A stretch of DNA of 6,878 bases from JANQRV01 sp964533785 (GTDB lineage: Bacteria > Bacteroidota > Bacteroidia > Chitinophagales > Saprospiraceae), in NCBI GenBank assembly GCA_964533785.1, contig CAZHNG010000350.1, positions 1-6,878 on the forward strand, given 5' to 3'. Of the stretch, positions 1 to 6,274 are shown in pieces. The notes under the pieces were generated by a model. The model saw nothing but the letters and a program-made list of their open reading frames with translations. It did not search any database and was not told where the DNA came from. The translations under genes and the position numbers were made by a program. The first letter of the stretch is position 1. Every line of letters begins with the position of its first letter.

Positions 1-18
1 CAATTAGTTAGAATTTTT

Positions 19-53
19 AGTCTAACTTCTAGAGTCTAACGTCAAAAGTCTAG
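19..53. repeat. Degenerate heptanucleotide tandem repeat (five units)
   Basis: Five consecutive 7-nt units read in register from 19 to 53, with consensus near (A/C)GTCTA(A/G). Units 1 and 3 are identical (AGTCTAA), unit 5 is AGTCTAG, and units 2 and 4 are more diverged (CTTCTAG, CGTCAAA). The better-conserved copies at 19, 33 and 47 are therefore exactly 14 bp apart. The first AGTCTAAC also forms a short inverted repeat with GTTAGA at 7-12. The array ends 14 nt before the start codon of the small cysteine-rich gene. It could be a slippage-type intergenic repeat or a set of regulator half-sites; the sequence alone does not decide. Confidence 0.55.
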
Positions 54-67
54 TACAAATAGAACAA

Positions 68-433
68 TTGAATAAAGTCATTTCCATAGCGCTCACCGCA
101 GTATTACTGTTGCCAATCCTCAGCAAAGTATGGATATTCATTGACTTTAAGATCAACCAGGATTTTATTGCGGAGTTCTTATGTATCAACAAAGATGAAC
201 CTATTCTTCTCTGTAGTGGTACCTGCTACTTCAACGAACAATTGAAAGAAGCGGAAGAAAAAGAGCAGTCCCCTCAGTCATCCGTAGAAAAGCCCAAAGT
301 GCTCTACGGAATATTACACTTTTTTGAACTGACTGAGCAGTCTCTTCCTCTCCAAAAGAATGCTACATTAGGCTACCAGGCTCCGTCTTACACCTCATCC
401 TACATCGATGAAGTCTTTCACCCGCCTTCCTAA
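68..433 (+). CDS. Small membrane-anchored three-cysteine protein, upstream partner of a copper-type TonB receptor
   Basis: A 121-residue protein with one hydrophobic N-terminal segment (about residues 4-25) that could be a membrane anchor or uncleaved signal. It is followed by a compact cysteine cluster: C39 in LCIN, then C49 and C53 in CSGTC. Residues 57-75 are rich in Glu, Lys and Gln, and the tail is Ser/Tyr/Pro-rich. The start is TTG at 68: the frame is open back only to a TAA at 23-25, has no ATG or GTG before the hydrophobic segment, and contains no internal Met. From memory, Bacteroidota genomes often carry uncharacterised proteins of this size with a CIN...CxGxC motif beside metal-type TonB receptors. 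The receptor's first candidate start codon lies 26 nt downstream, so co-transcription is likely. A periplasmic copper-binding or copper-sensing role is inferred from the cysteines and the neighbour. No enzymatic domain is recognised. Confidence 0.8.
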   Translation: MNKVISIALTAVLLLPILSKVWIFIDFKINQDFIAEFLCINKDEPILLCSGTCYFNEQLKEAEEKEQSPQSSVEKPKVLYGILHFFELTEQSLPLQKNATLGYQAPSYTSSYIDEVFHPPS

Positions 434-459
434 CTGTGATTTGATATCCAGAAAAAAGT

Positions 460-546
460 TTGATTATGGCTCGTACTCTTGTACGTAGGTCTAATGTTTT
501 TACTACCTCCCGTGAGGTTATTCCTTATACTATTAAATCACAGAAA
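460..546 (+). other. In-frame leader before the receptor signal peptide
   Basis: The receptor frame stays open through this stretch, with TTG at 460 and ATG at 466; a purine-rich AGAAAAAAG lies 9 nt before the ATG. Translated, it gives a basic stretch (MARTLVRRS...) that does not resemble a signal peptide n-region and sits before a complete signal peptide starting at 547. Two short hairpins are visible: CGTAC 472-476 with GTACG 481-485, and ACCTC 505-509 with GAGGT 514-518. It may be an untranslated leader that is open by chance, or a real N-terminal extension. Confidence 0.4.
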
Positions 547-2799
547 ATGAATATAAATATTGCTTCGATACTTGCTGTGTTTATGGTGGTTAGCGCCTCG
601 TTATTGGCTCAAAAAACCAACACTTTCAGATTATTGGATCAGCAAACATTCCAGCCCATTCAGGGCGCATCATTTCAATACGGGCCGCAATCGGGTATGT
701 CCGACGAAAGCGGCGTCATTACTTTTGAGCATGAAGACGGTCAGATGATGTTATTGTCTCACATTAATTATGGAGAGTGGCAACTTACGGATAGTGAGTT
801 GAGAAAATTGATAAGGGCAGGGGTCTATTACCGGCAAAATGTCACCATCAATTTATATCCCGTAACGATTATCGGAGTGCGTAAGAGCCCGCTTCCGTCG
901 GATCAGATGCAAATGGCCTATCAAGACCGGATGGCGCACGATGCAGCTTCCATTTTAAATCAATCCCCAGCGCTCAACAGTATTCGCAAAAGTGGGAATT
1001 ATGGTTTTGACCCGGTATTCCGGGGGTTCAAGTATGATCAGCTAAACATTGTTATGAATGGTGCCCAAAGTGCTACGGCAGCCTGCCCCAATCGTATGGA
1101 TCCACCCACCAGTCAAATGGCTCCCAATATGATGGACCGAATTGAAGTGCTGAAGGGCCCCCATGCTTTACGCTACGGAACCGGCTTTGGCGGAACGATC
1201 AATTTTGTTCCAACCCAATTGCGGTTTTCTGACCAACCTGATCTTTACGGAAGAATTTCAACGGGCTATGAGGGTAACGGGAGTATTCTGAGAGGTGAAG
1301 GTCTGATTGGCTTTAGCGGACAAAAATATGATCTCGGACTTTTTGCATCCTGGTCGCAAGGGGATGATTACCAGGCTGGAAATGGTGAAACCGTACCAGC
1401 CGATTTCCTGAGAGGTAGCTTTGGTGGAAACCTGGGACTGAAACTGGCTGCCAACCAACAATTGAGGGTGTCCGCCCTGTACAACCTGGCCAGGGATGCT
1501 GATTTTCCCGCTCTTCCCATGGATTTGCGCACCGATGATACCTGGCTGTTTAATGCCCGGCACGACATCAGCTTTGACCAAGGCACTTTGCAGTCCTGGA
1601 ATACTACTATTTTTGGTTCTTTCGTCGATCATTTGATGGACAACTTGCTCAAACCTTTGAATCCAAGAATGTTGAATGCAGAAACTTCAGCTCAAACCTA
1701 CAACTACGGCGGCAGAACAGAAGGTATCTGGAATTTTAACCAGGGTACATTATACGCAGGTGCAGATCTGCGGGTGGAAGGTGCGGAAGGCATCCGTTCC
1801 CGTAGTTTTTTAATGGGACCGAATGCCGGTCGTACATTCCTGGATAACGCCTGGCAAAATGGCCGGATCAGTAAGACGGGCTTATTCGCAGAATACCATC
1901 TCCATAAAGGAAAATACCGCTTTGTTCTCTCGGGAAGAATGGAGTTGAACCAATCGGATATTAATGAACCGAGCCCTGAATTTACCCAAATCAATGCTGA
2001 GACGGAGCAAAACCAGTTCAATCCCAGCTTTAGTCTCGGTGTTTCTCGCAACCTGGCGGAAAATCTTAGGGCCGGCCTTTGGTTGGGCAGGGCACAACGT
2101 AGCGGTGGTTTGACGGAGCGGTTTATTAATTTTTTCCCCGTTGGGCAAGACCCTTTTGAAATGTTAGGTAATCCAAGGCTTGATCCGGAGGTCAATAACC
2201 AATTGGATCTGACCCTGGAGTGGGAAACCGAACATTCTACCTTGTCGGCCGATGTTTTTGTATCCTATTTACAGGACTTTATTTCATCGGTGATAGATCC
2301 CACTTTGCAAGCGCGCCTTCCCATGAGTCCCGGTGTACGGCAATTCATCAATATCGAAGAAGCCTTCAAAACGGGTTTTGAATTGAATTGGAGGCAGGAA
2401 CTTCCTGCTGGTCTGCAACAACAGGCTGGGGTCGCTTATACCTACGCACAAGATCTGGAAAGAGAAGAGCCCTTGCCGGAAATTGCCCCACTCGATTTTC
2501 GCTATACCTTACGCGGTGCTTACCTATCGGAAAGATTGCAGCCGGAGTTGAGCTTTCGCCATGTATTGGAGCAATCCCGCATCTCTCGGGAGTTTGGTGA
2601 AACCAAGACTCCTGCATTTACTTTATTGGACGTCAAATGTTCGTATCAGCTTTCTGAGGCCATCAGATTCAGCGCAGGCGTCAACAATTTACTGGACGAA
2701 AATTATTACGAACACCTGAACCGTTCGGTGAGGGGTACCAATGATCCGATTTTTGCGCCGGGGCGGAATGTGTTTGGATCGTTGAATGTGGTCTTTTAA
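547..2799 (+). CDS. TonB-dependent outer-membrane receptor, OprC/NosA-like copper type
   Basis: This is a TonB-dependent outer-membrane transporter of 750 residues. With the ATG at 547 the protein opens with a standard signal peptide (about residues 1-21, ending SLLAQ). Then come a carboxypeptidase-regulatory-like beta domain (about 25-105), a possible TonB-box region (about 106-112), the plug (about 120-235, with FRGF and RIEVLKGPHALRYG) and a 22-strand-type barrel with a late NNLLDENYYEH signature and terminal Phe. The plug has CPNRMDPPTS with C180 and M184, and the barrel has DHLMDN with H362 and M364. These match the CxxxM and HxM copper ligands described for Pseudomonas OprC (C143, M147, H323, M325 from memory), with C-to-H spacing of 182 versus 180. 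The frame is open upstream to TTG 460 and ATG 466, but those starts would put 27-29 extra residues before the signal peptide. Copper import is the likely role; another metal cannot be excluded. Confidence 0.9.
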   Translation: MNINIASILAVFMVVSASLLAQKTNTFRLLDQQTFQPIQGASFQYGPQSGMSDESGVITFEHEDGQMMLLSHINYGEWQLTDSELRKLIRAGVYYRQNVTINLYPVTIIGVRKSPLPSDQMQMAYQDRMAHDAASILNQSPALNSIRKSGNYGFDPVFRGFKYDQLNIVMNGAQSATAACPNRMDPPTSQMAPNMMDRIEVLKGPHALRYGTGFGGTINFVPTQLRFSDQPDLYGRISTGYEGNGSILRGEGLIGFSGQKYDLGLFASWSQGDDYQAGNGETVPADFLRGSFGGNLGLKLAANQQLRVSALYNLARDADFPALPMDLRTDDTWLFNARHDISFDQGTLQSWNTTIFGSFVDHLMDNLLKPLNPRMLNAETSAQTYNYGGRTEGIWNFNQGTLYAGADLRVEGAEGIRSRSFLMGPNAGRTFLDNAWQNGRISKTGLFAEYHLHKGKYRFVLSGRMELNQSDINEPSPEFTQINAETEQNQFNPSFSLGVSRNLAENLRAGLWLGRAQRSGGLTERFINFFPVGQDPFEMLGNPRLDPEVNNQLDLTLEWETEHSTLSADVFVSYLQDFISSVIDPTLQARLPMSPGVRQFINIEEAFKTGFELNWRQELPAGLQQQAGVAYTYAQDLEREEPLPEIAPLDFRYTLRGAYLSERLQPELSFRHVLEQSRISREFGETKTPAFTLLDVKCSYQLSEAIRFSAGVNNLLDENYYEHLNRSVRGTNDPIFAPGRNVFGSLNVVF

Positions 2800-3431
2800 A
2801 GCGATAAATGTTCCCGGGCTCGCAAGAATTGTTGTTCTAGTTGGTCAAACTTTGCTGCTCCTCTGGCAAGCAGGTACATTTCATCGTTCGCAGACAGAAA
2901 AACAGTCGGAAAGCCGGATACTCCCAAAGTTTGGGACAACCTGAACTCTTGTTCTGCTGCTTGGAGGTATTGATCTTCTTTCATGTCAATCACAAACTCG
3001 TCGGGGGAAATCCCAAATTCCCCGGCGAGTTTACCATAAGCATCGTATTCCTCAGGCTTCATCCCTTCAAAATAAATTGCTTTTTGTAACTGGGAAGCAA
3101 AGGCTAATTGGCTATCCGGCCGGATCGATTTGAAAACACATAAAGCGATAGCTGGTGGTACGGAAGTAAAAATAGCAGTGCCTTCTTTTAGGGTATTATT
3201 CAAAAAATTGGAGCCAAACTTAACGCCGGTAGCCTTTTCTACATCCTTATAAGCTCGCGAAATATAACCAGCCACTTCTCCAATTGGTCCTATTCTATTC
3301 CCTACTACCATTCCTCCTGAAATAACTTCAACTTTTAAATGGTCGTTGTACTTTTCAACAAATCGTTCCATCGTTGGAGAAAAACCGTAACACCAGCCAC
3401 AAAGAGCATCATACACATAAACTATTTTCAT
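2796..3431 (-). CDS. DsbA-family (FrnE-like) thioredoxin-fold oxidoreductase
   Basis: A 211-residue thioredoxin-fold protein. The redox motif CGWC is at residues 11-14, right after the first beta strand (MKIVYVYDAL), and the cis-proline loop is at G173-F174-P175 (GFPTVF). The roughly 150 residues between them fit the helical insertion of the DsbA/FrnE group. No signal peptide is present, so it should be cytosolic, like FrnE proteins and unlike periplasmic DsbA. ATG 3431 is chosen because the minus strand has AAGGA about 9 nt upstream of it. The frame extends to a TTG at 3476, but this would add 15 residues before the first strand of the fold and fall inside a DNA dyad. Its stop overlaps the receptor stop on the other strand by four bases. 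The family acts on disulfides or in oxidative or metal stress; the substrate here is unknown. A copper-related role is suggested only by position. Confidence 0.88.
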   Translation of the reverse strand: MKIVYVYDALCGWCYGFSPTMERFVEKYNDHLKVEVISGGMVVGNRIGPIGEVAGYISRAYKDVEKATGVKFGSNFLNNTLKEGTAIFTSVPPAIALCVFKSIRPDSQLAFASQLQKAIYFEGMKPEEYDAYGKLAGEFGISPDEFVIDMKEDQYLQAAEQEFRLSQTLGVSGFPTVFLSANDEMYLLARGAAKFDQLEQQFLRAREHLSL

Positions 3432-3462
3432 TGCTATTATCCTTTTTGATTTTTTGTTAAAA

Positions 3463-3478
3463 TTTTGGGCACCCAAAA
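3463..3478. promoter_or_regulatory. 16-nt dyad between divergent genes, candidate operator or leader hairpin
   Basis: TTTTGGG (3463-3469) and CCCAAAA (3472-3478) form perfect 7-bp arms around a CA spacer. The dyad lies 32-47 nt upstream of the oxidoreductase start codon and about 14 nt downstream of its candidate -7 promoter element at 3492-3499. It would therefore be at or just after the transcription start. That position suits a repressor site or a 5' mRNA hairpin. No regulator gene is in the window. Confidence 0.45.
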
Positions 3479-3491
3479 CCCTAATTCACCA

Positions 3492-3499
3492 CAAAGTTA
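3492..3499 (-). promoter_or_regulatory. Bacteroidota-type -7 promoter element for the oxidoreductase gene
   Basis: On the minus strand this reads TAACTTTG, an exact match to the TAnnTTTG -7 consensus of Bacteroidota housekeeping promoters. A TTG that could act as the -33 element lies at 3522-3524 with a 22-nt gap, slightly longer than usual. Transcription would begin near 3485, giving a 5' leader of roughly 55 nt with the AAGGA ribosome site. Confidence 0.45.
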
Positions 3500-3539
3500 T
3501 AACTCGCGTCTAATTATATAACAATACAAACTAAAACCG

Positions 3540-4427
3540 ATGTTCCAAAAACTCTATTCCGTTTTATGGTTATGTATAATAACTTTCACTGTGGCTGTTG
3601 CCCAGGATGTATCCTTTTCAGGTACTTATCTGAATGGCAGTAATACGATTGGTTTACGTTTCAAACCGGTGGGAGAGGAGTATCACGGCCTCGTCCAAAC
3701 CAACATGGGAAGTTTTGCCTTCAAAGGATCACAAGATGGCAAAACAATAAGCGGTAAAATATACGCTGCCGATGGCCCCGTCGATTTTTCTGCCACCATG
3801 GGAGATTACGCTTTATCATTTACTGCTTTCGGCTATACCGATAACTTTTACAGGACCAGCCCGCAGCATGAACTGGATTATGTTGACCTTACCCAGTATA
3901 TGGTTGTGCAAGAAGAAAACACAACTACACCGGCGGATCCATCCGAAGATTATGACTACAGCTATTCCCAGCACAATCGCGGTTATGCGACGGAGAAGAT
4001 GCAAACCTATCCTGATCAATCGGCATCGACGGAAAGCCCCTATCCTGCGCTCAAAGATGCTGAATTGTTCAATTTGGTAGCGGGCACGCAGGTGGTCTTT
4101 TATACCAGAACTTCGTATCTCAACGACAATCTGGCCAGTTCGATCACCTACGTCAATTATTGCCCGGACGGACGGTTCTGGATCAACTATGACGGTTCCT
4201 TCAGTGTGGAAGGTGCTTACGGCGATAATGCGCAAGGCGCTTCCTACGGACGCAATTCGGGATTGTGGCAGTTAGTGACCTACCAGGGAAAGCCGGCGGT
4301 TTTCTTGTCTTTTAATAATGGAAATACTTCCGTTTATCCGATCGATAAGGATTTGATCTTGCAAGGTCGTTGGAGAGTGGGAAATACTAGGTATGCTGTG
4401 CAAAGGAATAAGGTGACTTGTGAGTAG
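3540..4427 (+). CDS. Exported protein of unknown function
   Basis: A 295-residue protein with a clear signal peptide (about residues 1-22, hydrophobic core LWLCIITFTVAVA before Q). The mature chain has two parts joined by a low-complexity linker. Residues about 24-105 are beta-rich and glycine-rich (FSGTYLNGSN, GSFAFKGSQDGKTISGKI), suggesting a small beta-barrel or lipocalin-like sheet. Residues about 120-160 are rich in Thr, Pro, Asp, Tyr and Ser. Residues about 178-290 form a second beta-rich domain (FYTRTSYLNDN, ITYVNYCPDG, FWINYDGSFSVEG, GRWRVGNTRYAVQRN). Two cysteines remain after cleavage, C208 and C294, possibly one disulfide. There is no lipobox, C-terminal sorting domain or catalytic motif I recognise. 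The ATG at 3540 has an A-rich leader and no Shine-Dalgarno, normal for this phylum. The gene ends just before a strong hairpin. Periplasmic or surface location is inferred. Confidence 0.8.
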   Translation: MFQKLYSVLWLCIITFTVAVAQDVSFSGTYLNGSNTIGLRFKPVGEEYHGLVQTNMGSFAFKGSQDGKTISGKIYAADGPVDFSATMGDYALSFTAFGYTDNFYRTSPQHELDYVDLTQYMVVQEENTTTPADPSEDYDYSYSQHNRGYATEKMQTYPDQSASTESPYPALKDAELFNLVAGTQVVFYTRTSYLNDNLASSITYVNYCPDGRFWINYDGSFSVEGAYGDNAQGASYGRNSGLWQLVTYQGKPAVFLSFNNGNTSVYPIDKDLILQGRWRVGNTRYAVQRNKVTCE

Positions 4428-4433
4428 GGGGGT

Positions 4434-4480
4434 AAATCAAAGCAGCGACGTTGCTCCGAGCAACGTCGCTGCTTTGATTT
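4434..4480. terminator. 22-bp perfect hairpin, bidirectional terminator (repeat copy 1)
   Basis: Arms 4434-4455 and 4459-4480 are perfectly complementary over 22 bp around a CCG loop, with the core AGCAGCGACGTTGCT. The hairpin lies 6 nt after the stop of the exported-protein gene and 27 nt after the stop of the convergent sigma gene, so it can end both transcripts. The flanks are ATTTG-like rather than a pure U run, so it is not a textbook rho-independent terminator. A near-identical copy lies at 5206-5254. Confidence 0.8.
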
Positions 4481-4507
4481 GCATGCTTTGACTGAAAAAT
4501 TCATCAC

Positions 4508-5029
4508 TTACCCACGCGGTCTTTCCTGGTATTTGCTCAATACAACCGCTTTCAATTCTTTTCTGGCAAAAAATATTCTGCTTTTCACCGTTCCCAGAGG
4601 AATATCGAGATGATCCGCAATTTCTTGGTATTTGAAGCCCTGGTAGTGCATCAAGAAGGGGATTTTAATACTTTCATCCAGATTAGCCACCATATTTTTT
4701 AACTCTTCCCCTAAGATATTTGACTCCGCCTGGTTGGATATGGCAACACTGCCGGAATTGAGATAATACAGATTTTCGGTAGTATCGATAATAGTATTAG
4801 CCTTGGTTTTTTGCCGGTAGTTATTGATGAAAATGTTTTTCATGATGGTAAATAACCAGGCTTTAAGGTTAGTCCCTGACTTAAACTTATCAATATTTTT
4901 GTAAGCTCGGAATGCTGTTTCCTGGAATAGGTCTTTTGCCTCCTCGCTATCTTTAGTGAGATTGTAAGCAAAGGATTCCAGTATAGTCGAATATTGATTT
5001 AAATTATTAGAAAACTCCAGAGAATTCAT
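4508..5029 (-). CDS. ECF-type RNA polymerase sigma factor (sigma-70 family)
   Basis: A 173-residue protein with the two-domain ECF layout. Region 2 spans about residues 10-75, with the AKDLFQETAFRAYKN core-binding helix and the NLKAWLFTIMKNIFINNYR segment that recognises and melts the -10 region. After a linker of about 35 residues, region 4 covers about 110-165, with the helix-turn-helix YQEIADHLDIPLGTVKSRIF for the -35 element. There is no region 1.1 or 3, as usual for the group. Start ATG at 5029 gives normal ECF length; no strong Shine-Dalgarno is seen. No anti-sigma factor or FecR-like gene adjoins it, so it is probably not a SusCD/FecIR-type switch. It resembles the stand-alone ECF factors widespread in Bacteroidota. 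Upstream is an AT-rich 176-nt gap with a 10-bp inverted repeat. Targets cannot be told from the sequence. Confidence 0.93.
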   Translation of the reverse strand: MNSLEFSNNLNQYSTILESFAYNLTKDSEEAKDLFQETAFRAYKNIDKFKSGTNLKAWLFTIMKNIFINNYRQKTKANTIIDTTENLYYLNSGSVAISNQAESNILGEELKNMVANLDESIKIPFLMHYQGFKYQEIADHLDIPLGTVKSRIFFARKELKAVVLSKYQERPRG

Positions 5030-5053
5030 AAGTCAGTATTTAAAGGATGAATA

Positions 5054-5080
5054 TTTTGTTTAACTTTTTATTAAACAAAA
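5054..5080. promoter_or_regulatory. 10-bp inverted repeat upstream of the sigma factor gene
   Basis: TTTTGTTTAA (5054-5063) and TTAAACAAAA (5071-5080) are exact reverse complements around a 7-nt spacer (CTTTTTA). The element lies 24-51 nt upstream of the sigma start codon, where an operator, an autoregulatory site or a leader hairpin could act. The surrounding region is AT-rich, which raises the chance of such repeats, but 10 perfect pairs including G-C/C-G steps is more than low complexity easily gives. Confidence 0.45.
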
Positions 5081-5205
5081 GACGTTTTGGATGTAAAATT
5101 GTTCAAATTAGATGCTGTTTTGTTTTGGTTATTAAGTATAAAAAATTGATTATCAGTAATTTAATTTTTTACATTTTTTTCAAAAAAAATTGAAAATTAG
5201 TTTTT

Positions 5206-5254
5206 CAAATCCAAGCAGCGACGTTGCTCCGAGCAACGTCGCTGCTTGGATTTG
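5206..5254. terminator. 23-bp perfect hairpin, terminator of lactate dehydrogenase gene (repeat copy 2)
   Basis: Arms 5206-5228 and 5232-5254 pair over 23 bp around the same CCG loop as the hairpin at 4434-4480. It starts 19 nt after the minus-strand stop of the lactate dehydrogenase gene and ends about 176 nt before the sigma gene, so it should separate these two transcripts. Compared with copy 1, A-T at 4439/4475 is C-G at 5212/5248, keeping the stem intact. The loop has the same orientation in both copies. Confidence 0.8.
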
Positions 5255-5273
5255 ACATCAGAAACCTTGATCA

Positions 5274-6233
5274 TCAATCCAACAACCCCACCATCGATTT
5301 CTTCAATACCGCAGCCGAATGATGTAAAGCTTCCCGCTCCCCATTACTGAGATTGGCTAACAATACTTTTTCTACCCCATTTTTGGAAACGATGCACGGG
5401 ACGCTCAAGCATACCCCTTCTAAATCGTATTCTCCCTTCAGCTGGACGGATACGGTTAATACACTGTGGCTGTCGCGGAGGATAGCTCCCACTATGCGAA
5501 TGAGTGCTTGCCCTACTGCAAAATTGGTAGCTCCCTTGTAATCGATAATGTGATAAGCAGAGTTTTTGACCGCTTCAAAGATTTGCGTACTTTTTTCCGG
5601 CCAATTTTCCTGCAACCCATTCGTTTCGACAAACTGTTTAATCGATACGCCTCCCACATTCGTTAGAGACCAGGCGGGGAGTTCACTGTCGCCGTGTTCA
5701 CCAAGGATATAGGCATGAACGCTTTTAACGTCAATCCCTACCTCCTGACTGATAAAATAGCGAAAGCGGGCACTGTCGAGTACGGTCCCGGAACCAAAGA
5801 TATGACTGCGCGGCCAGCGGGAGTGTTGGAGGGCGACCTGGGTCAATACATCTACGGGGTTGGTTACGATGACCACCACCGCCCTGGATTGTTGTCCAAT
5901 GATATCGTCCATGATGCTTTTGATGATACCGGCATTGCGTTTTAAGAGTTCAAGGCGGGTTTCTCCGGGGCGTTGTGCGGATCCGGCGGTGATGACGATT
6001 ACCCGAGCGTCAGCGTAATCTTTGCTATCTCCCCGCTTGATCGATACCGAAGGATAGTAGGGGAGGCCATGAGCGAGATCGGCCACTTGGCCATCCGCCA
6101 GCTTTTGATCCTTATCAATTAAACAAATGGCATCTGCGGCACCACTCTGGGCCAGTGCATAAGCAAAGGTAGAACCGACTGCACCGGCTCCGACAATTAC
6201 AACTTTACGGGGGGTAGAAAGAATGGATGCCAT
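5274..6233 (-). CDS. ldh: L-lactate dehydrogenase (NAD-dependent)
   Basis: A 319-residue cytosolic enzyme interconverting pyruvate and L-lactate with NADH/NAD+. The Rossmann motif GAGAVGS is at residues 15-21, and D40 at the end of the second strand indicates NAD rather than NADP. The substrate loop AQRPGETR has Q87 where lactate dehydrogenases carry Gln102 and malate dehydrogenases carry Arg, and R93 matches Arg109. Other expected residues are N125 (NPVD), the D153/R156 pair (LDSARFR), catalytic H180 in LGEHGDS, and the Thr of KGATN. Length is typical and no residue is missing. The ATG at 6233 places the first strand at residue 10, as usual. A -7 promoter motif lies at 6275-6282, and a strong hairpin follows the stop, so it is probably monocistronic. 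Sequence does not show whether an allosteric activator is needed. Confidence 0.95.
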   Translation of the reverse strand: MASILSTPRKVVIVGAGAVGSTFAYALAQSGAADAICLIDKDQKLADGQVADLAHGLPYYPSVSIKRGDSKDYADARVIVITAGSAQRPGETRLELLKRNAGIIKSIMDDIIGQQSRAVVVIVTNPVDVLTQVALQHSRWPRSHIFGSGTVLDSARFRYFISQEVGIDVKSVHAYILGEHGDSELPAWSLTNVGGVSIKQFVETNGLQENWPEKSTQIFEAVKNSAYHIIDYKGATNFAVGQALIRIVGAILRDSHSVLTVSVQLKGEYDLEGVCLSVPCIVSKNGVEKVLLANLSNGEREALHHSAAVLKKSMVGLLD

Positions 6234-6274
6234 GGATTTTAATTATGAGTTAATAGTCAAATTTTGGTTGATCA

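Noticed and set aside
440..462. A promoter for the receptor gene (TTTG 440-443 and AAAGTTTG 455-462)
   Set aside because: The -7 candidate has a mismatch at the key T and the gap between elements is 11 nt, far shorter than the usual about 19-21.
1258..2617. Several antisense open frames inside the receptor gene (1258-1632, 1704-2195, 1882-2148, 2366-2617)
   Set aside because: They overlap a strongly supported receptor, have no recognisable domains or signal peptides, and their composition looks like reverse-frame readout.
3432..3476. N-terminal extension of the oxidoreductase from TTG 3476
   Set aside because: The extension is basic and unstructured, falls in the dyad, and the ATG at 3431 has a better ribosome site right before the first strand of the fold.
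3816..4235. Antisense frame of 139 codons within the exported-protein gene
   Set aside because: The Ile/Arg-rich translation has no domain pattern, while the sense frame has a signal peptide, proper start and downstream hairpin.
4434..4480. CRISPR repeat
   Set aside because: Only two copies of the hairpin exist, 773 bp apart with a gene between them, with no spacers or cas genes.
4434..5254. Sigma gene bracketed by hairpin repeats as a mobile cassette
   Set aside because: No transposase, target-site duplication or foreign base use is visible. Each hairpin sits directly at a gene 3' end, which explains the positions more simply as terminators.
5694..5945. Plus-strand open frames within the lactate dehydrogenase gene
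   Set aside because: They are shadows of a complete enzyme gene whose catalytic residues are all present on the minus strand.
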